Shown piece after piece: positions 60,227 through 64,000 of a stretch of 64,000 bases of DNA. The translations under genes were made by a program, and so were the position numbers. The notes beneath the pieces were generated by a model. The model was not told the DNA's origin, made no database searches, and saw nothing but the letters and a program-made list of their open reading frames with translations. Positions within the stretch are counted from its first letter, which is position 1; each line of letters starts with the position of its first letter. Origin of the DNA: Triticum aestivum (Eukaryota > Streptophyta > Magnoliopsida > Poales > Poaceae); assembly GCF_018294505.1 (NCBI RefSeq), contig NC_057807.1:271479369-271543368 (forward strand), read 5' to 3'.

Positions 60227-60640
60227 TGGTACGGGGCTAACCCGCTGTTGGCCGATCTTTCACGTTTGGAGCGGGATCCCTCTAAGAACATGATGAACAC
60301 GTGGAAGAACTAGGAGAAATCACAAGGGGAAACACTCAAGAACAAGTCCAATCACACATCCACTAGATAATCAAACACACAAGATCCACAAGGTACATGA
60401 ACAACAAAGAAAAAGATACAAGGTAGAGTTCATCCCAAATCCTATGAAGGAGATGAGGGCTTGAATCCTAGAAGGATCTTCCCACGAAGGGGGGCTTGAA
60501 TCCCGCGGGATCTTCTCACATGGAGGTCTTGAACTCCATGGAAGTGGTAGTCTCTCTCTCTCAAGAGTAGAGGTAGGAGCAAAGCTCACCTAAGAATGAG
60601 CTATCATATTTGCTAACCCTAGAAAGGAGGTGGAGGTGGT

Positions 60641-60650
60641 CTATTTATAG
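60641..60650 (-). promoter_or_regulatory. TATA box of LTR E
   Basis: The minus strand reads CTATAAATAG, a strong plant TATA box, inside the LTR and directly downstream of the palindrome array. Confidence 0.7.
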
Positions 60651-60717
60651 TCTAAGCCATGAAGGGGTAAGTGGGAGAGGATACAAGGCCAAAGGCCCGC
60701 GGCTGCGCATAGGCAGG

Positions 60718-60778
60718 GCGGTAGTACCGCTTGGAGGGTCTGAGCGGTAGTACCGCTTGCTTTGGGCGGTAGTACCGC
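60718..60778. repeat. Three GCGGTAGTACCGC palindromes upstream of the LTR E TATA box
   Basis: The 13-mer GCGGTA-G-TACCGC (inverted repeat with one central base) occurs exactly at 60718-60730, 60744-60756 and 60766-60778. Spacing is 26 and 22 bp. On the LTR reading strand it lies 68-137 bp upstream of the TATA box. Confidence 0.9.
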
Positions 60779-61082
60779 CCTTTCTGGACTGGGCAGGTCC
60801 TTCTTCTTCTGTCTTCGCTTCCAGGCTTCCCTCGCGGATGGTGTAGTGGTTCCTTGGCGCTTGCACTCCTCCTTGACATCCGTGAAGCTCCAATAATACC
60901 TATGCATGCACATGGGAGAAGTGTCAAGTAGTATACCATCCTCGAAGGGGTCAAGTGAACACGTGTAAAGGAGAAGATTCACCTTTATGTATGAGAAGTA
61001 GAGGTCGCACGTGTCACTTGCCAAACGGACTCTTGACATGGTGATGACCGTAGGATGCTCCGCATCATCCCCTCCCCCTTGG

Positions 61083-61381
61083 AAAAGATCCGACCTCGGA
61101 TCGAAAACCAAATCACCATGGGAAAGAGATGGCGGCGCCGTGTCGAAGTGGTCGATCACCAAGCACTCATCGTCTAGTAGCTCGAAATGGGCACTCGCCC
61201 ATGTCACACTGTTTTGTGATTCCTTCAAAAGGAGAAAATAGAACAAACACTCGGAAAAACAAATGTGGTTAGCGTTAGTGCAAAACCAAGCATTCAAGAG
61301 GTGATTCACCAAACAAGTGTCATCCTCAAGCATAGCATAGGGTGTGACAAAGGATTGTGACATGACATGTAAGCATATGAA
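61083..61381 (-). other. Element E sequence between the long ORF and the polypurine tract
   Basis: A minus-strand frame from 61363 crosses the tract into the LTR (FELLDDECLVIDHFDTAPPS, then a frame through LTR sequence). Because it runs through the tract and LTR it is probably not an independent gene, though the last coding frame of the element could end here. Confidence 0.45.
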
Positions 61382-63253
61382 TCAAGCACAAGCAAAGATA
61401 TCATGGGGACAAGTATGCAATTGTGAGGTAGAGATGGAAATATGTTTGACAAGGGAATAAGCATCTACCTCAAGGTCATAGCAATCATGCATAAAGCGCT
61501 CGACAAATGGTCGATGGTAGGCATAAGAAGCATTCACAACACCAAAGAAAATGAGATGTCTAAACACATGGGTCAAGTGCAAGACAATCCAAGCATAATG
61601 TGCATAGGGTGTAGTGAATATAGTGTGGCACTCAACACAATAGAAAGAGCAATTGTTCATCATGTGTGAGGCAATCAAGTGAATCATGTGACAAGCAAAG
61701 GAACATGGCATATGTGAAGAAATGATCTTGGTGCAACCAACCATATGATAGTAGCAAGTAGTCCAAGAATTGGATGCAACACACAAGGTATATATATCAT
61801 GAAGCATGGAAATGTGGCTATCATGGGTGGAAGCAATATCTCGAACATGCGTGCAAATGGTGCAAGCAACACATGAAGTATGATCCACAATATCCAAGCT
61901 CAAGAAGGATGTCACCTTGAAAGCGTGTCCTTGTGCATTCTTCACAATGCCGAAGTGGTAGGAAATGTGGTGTAGAAGCGAGTCGTGGTAGAATGTATGA
62001 GGCTCACTCTCAAGAGCTCGAATGGTCAACTCACGTGAAGTGGAAGTCGACACAAAGTCCAAGTATCCTACACATGCACAAAACAAGGCAAAGAACGTAT
62101 GCACATGGTAGATAAACACATCATCCATCATGATGGTTCTCTTCTCTTGAACATAACCATTAGAAGCACAAGTGCATGAATAATACGATGCAACAATGGC
62201 TATATTCATGGCACTAGGTATATGGTGCAAAGAAGTAAGACAAGCATGCTTCACAAGTAATATGTTAAAATCTCCAAACATATGTGAGAATGCTATGGGG
62301 GCAAACTCATGAGCAAGACTAATAGCATGGTTGCACTCAATACATGGCAAATCTAGCATGAGAGAGGCAACATATGGAGATATGTGACAAGAAGCAATAA
62401 CAATCATGTGCAAAGCGTGTATATGGTTGTCATCAACCGCATGAAATGAGCAAGTATGAGTCATTGGTGATGCAACATAAGCAAGCATAGTAATCAAGTC
62501 GTGCAAACTAGTGGAGCGAAGATGCAACACACTAGAATAAATCATGGCAATCATGTCATGTGAGCAAACAATAGGCATAGGGAATGCACATGACATATCG
62601 CAAGCACAAACACAAAGCAAGATGAAAGTATCATCATAGGAATGGTGTACAAAAGGAACATGGCAACAACAAGAGATATCTCCACCAAGCTTGCAAATAC
62701 ACATACAAGTACTAGAATAAATCATCATGTGTAATGCAAAGCATTGGTCACAAATGCATGTCAAAGGCATAGGAATGAGCATATCATGCAAAGTGAACAT
62801 GGCAAGATGGGCATATAATATGGAATGGACAACAATGCATAGCCAAGTGAGAGCCATGTAGAAGAAATGTGCAAAGTCTTTGCGCGAAGAGAGCGGTGGG
62901 AGAAACAATCCATCGTTGCTCTCTAGAGCTTGTTTTGTCAACTCGTGGGATTGCGAGGTTGACAAGTATTCATGGGTACCTACACAAAAAGGACACAAAC
63001 CAAAGAAATTGTGCGCATGGTAAATGTACACATCATCCATCATGATGTGTATGTGCACAACTGAGTTAGCACAAGATAAGCACCGCTCAAAGAAATTTGA
63101 TGCATGGTATAAGAACATGTCATCCATCATGAAAGAATAGTTATTGTGTATGACACGATGGGGACACAAATTGAGAATGCAAGTATATGGCACATCAATA
63201 GCATGTTTCTTCATGGGGAGCATATGGTGCACACAAGTATGGGGATCATGCAA
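61382..63253 (-). CDS. Element E: long His/Cys/Met/Tyr-rich ORF with internal repeats
   Basis: An uninterrupted frame of 623 codons of very unusual composition, dominated by His, Cys, Met, Ser and Ala. Three related modules are visible, with cores FMMDDMFLYHASNFF near residue 41, IMMDDVYIYHAHNFF near 70 and IMMDDVFIYHVHTFF near 371. Two are followed by STS or STSQS and ELTxxALES. Many short hydrophobic stretches occur, but I see no clear signal peptide. It sits where plant Gypsy elements carry extra 3' frames and continues, past a stop, the reading at 63372-63869. I do not know its function; biased CATGATG-like repeats could also keep the frame open without selection. Confidence 0.55.
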   Translation of the reverse strand: MHDPHTCVHHMLPMKKHAIDVPYTCILNLCPHRVIHNNYSFMMDDMFLYHASNFFERCLSCANSVVHIHIMMDDVYIYHAHNFFGLCPFCVGTHEYLSTSQSHELTKQALESNDGLFLPPLSSRKDFAHFFYMALTWLCIVVHSILYAHLAMFTLHDMLIPMPLTCICDQCFALHMMIYSSTCMCICKLGGDISCCCHVPFVHHSYDDTFILLCVCACDMSCAFPMPIVCSHDMIAMIYSSVLHLRSTSLHDLITMLAYVASPMTHTCSFHAVDDNHIHALHMIVIASCHISPYVASLMLDLPCIECNHAISLAHEFAPIAFSHMFGDFNILLVKHACLTSLHHIPSAMNIAIVASYYSCTCASNGYVQEKRTIMMDDVFIYHVHTFFALFCACVGYLDFVSTSTSRELTIRALESEPHTFYHDSLLHHISYHFGIVKNAQGHAFKVTSFLSLDIVDHTSCVACTICTHVRDIASTHDSHISMLHDIYTLCVASNSWTTCYYHMVGCTKIISSHMPCSFACHMIHLIASHMMNNCSFYCVECHTIFTTPYAHYAWIVLHLTHVFRHLIFFGVVNASYAYHRPFVERFMHDCYDLEVDAYSLVKHISISTSQLHTCPHDIFACA

Positions 63254-63371
63254 TGAATGGGATGGATCAAAAATCTCCTAAAATGTACGATGAAACTATG
63301 GGGGCCTCCTCATGAGCAATAGCGAAAATATCATATGGGGAAAATGGACAACATCCAAAACAATGTATATC

Positions 63372-64000
63372 CTAAGCTAGGTGGTCATGGCATGGCATAT
63401 TAGATAAATGATGCAAAGGGAGCATATCAATGTCATCACAAGAAAAACTAATGCCAATAACCATGGGCTTGTCATCTATGCCATATGTGCAAATTGGGTT
63501 TATTTTAATGGCATATGCATAGTCACTATGAAGAGATTGCAAATAAGACATATGATGGATCTCATGCATAGCATATGACAAGTCAAGCGGATTAGCAAAC
63601 ATGATGTGACCTAAAGAATTGTCACAATAAATCCTATGTAACATGGCATCACAACTAATAGACTCCACATGAGAATCATCGTACTCATCATAAATGGGCA
63701 AATCATCACATTGGGAAATCATACTAGAATGAAGCAAGGTACTAGGTGGATCAACATCATGCAAGCAATCAATGTTAAGAATGTCCACTAGTGGGACTAG
63801 AGCATCACTTTCACCTATGTTACCTTTTTCATTCCACTCAAGTGGTGTAGGTGAGGTGGGAAAGACCAAATGGTGGTCATCATCATCTTGATGGAACCAT
63901 GTGGGGGTGCATCATATTCCACCATGGCCATCGTCTTCTCCAAAGGAAGGACGAAGTCGTCAAGGATCGGCGCGTCATCATAAATGGGACCTAGCACCAA
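63372..64000 (-). pseudogene. Element E: upstream part of the same coding region, frameshifted, cut by window end
   Basis: Two overlapping minus-strand frames, 63815-64000 (PIYDDAPILDDFVLPLEK) and 63372-63869. The second has VPLVDILNIDCLHDVD, then DEYDDSHVESISCDAMLHRIYCDNSLGHIMF and LDLSYAMHEIHHMSYLQSLHSDYAYAIKINP. A frameshift near 63840 separates them. A stop near 63372 ends this frame and only about 118 bases separate it from the start of the 623-codon frame. The acidic PIYDD segment resembles the end of a Gypsy gag-pol protein. The polymerase part would lie to the right of the window. Confidence 0.6.

Larger units (their letters stand above)
60227..61067 (-). mobile_element. 3' LTR of element E
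   Basis: The LTR ends gcatca at 61067 (minus-strand start TGATGCGG) and is preceded on that strand by the polypurine tract at 61068-61082 (ccaagggggagggga). The left end is placed at tggtacgg (60227), where the element X sequence breaks; an alternative is tgttggcc at 60246. Length is about 841 bp. A TATA box (minus strand CTATAAATAG) lies at 60641-60650. The partner LTR is outside the window. Confidence 0.72.

Noticed and set aside
60641..61363. 240-codon minus-strand frame crossing the LTR E border
   Set aside because: It passes through the polypurine tract and two thirds of the LTR, so it is unlikely to be a real gene; only its first part could be element coding sequence.
1..64000. Search for a defence island, CRISPR array, phage or plasmid genes
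   Set aside because: The sequence is eukaryotic nuclear DNA with introns and plant retrotransposons. Regular repeats found here are transposon or promoter repeats without spacer structure.

Overview
The window is plant nuclear DNA and looks like a grass of the wheat tribe (Triticum/Aegilops type; barley relatives are possible). The evidence is the set of LTR retrotransposon types (Angela/BARE-like Copia, Tekay-type chromovirus Gypsy and Athila-type Gypsy with env-like frames), the deep nesting, and two spliced, GC-rich, grass-style genes. Family names come from memory of such elements and were not checked by search. There is no bacterial or organellar gene, no CRISPR array and no rRNA or tRNA gene that I could see.

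Left block (1-22325) is a stack of retrotransposons. A decayed minus-strand Copia element (A, 1 to about 9240) has its gag split by a Gypsy solo LTR (4836-7420, target duplication CTCCA). Its right LTR ends abruptly against a plus-strand chromovirus Gypsy fragment (about 9241-22325). That Gypsy is split inside the integrase zinc finger by a complete but decayed minus-strand Copia element (F, 9942-18506, target duplication TGATG). The Gypsy 3' LTR (19710-22325) is the same family as the solo LTR, in opposite orientation.

Central island (22326-35746) is the gene space. It holds a degenerate LINE, an 86-bp tandem duplication, a diverged tandem array, and an apparently intact eight-exon gene for a CCCH zinc finger plus RRM protein of 592 residues (27006-29955). 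Next come a DNA transposon with terminal inverted repeats and a broken ORF (30879-32695), then a B3-domain gene with a one-base frameshift (34057-35605). The single intron of the B3 gene encloses an antisense 188-codon ORF that has its own TATA box.

Right block (35747-64000) is a second stack. Element D (LTR 35747-37161 plus env-like pseudogene) is cut by element C (39222-46835), a Gypsy/Athila-like element with gag-protease and an env-like frame but no reverse transcriptase or integrase. The right LTR of C is cut by element X (LTR from 46836). The LTR of X is itself split by the youngest insertion, Copia element B (47831-56583, target duplication GAAAC), whose gag-pol is nearly complete. The X interior (57274-60226) carries a 737-bp tandem repeat and abuts element E (LTR about 60227-61067), whose interior carries a long His/Cys/Met-rich frame running off the window.

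The most unusual signals are arrays of short palindromes directly upstream of the TATA box in two unrelated LTRs (D and E), the antisense gene-like unit inside the B3 intron, the env-only non-autonomous element C, and the His/Cys/Met-rich frame of E.
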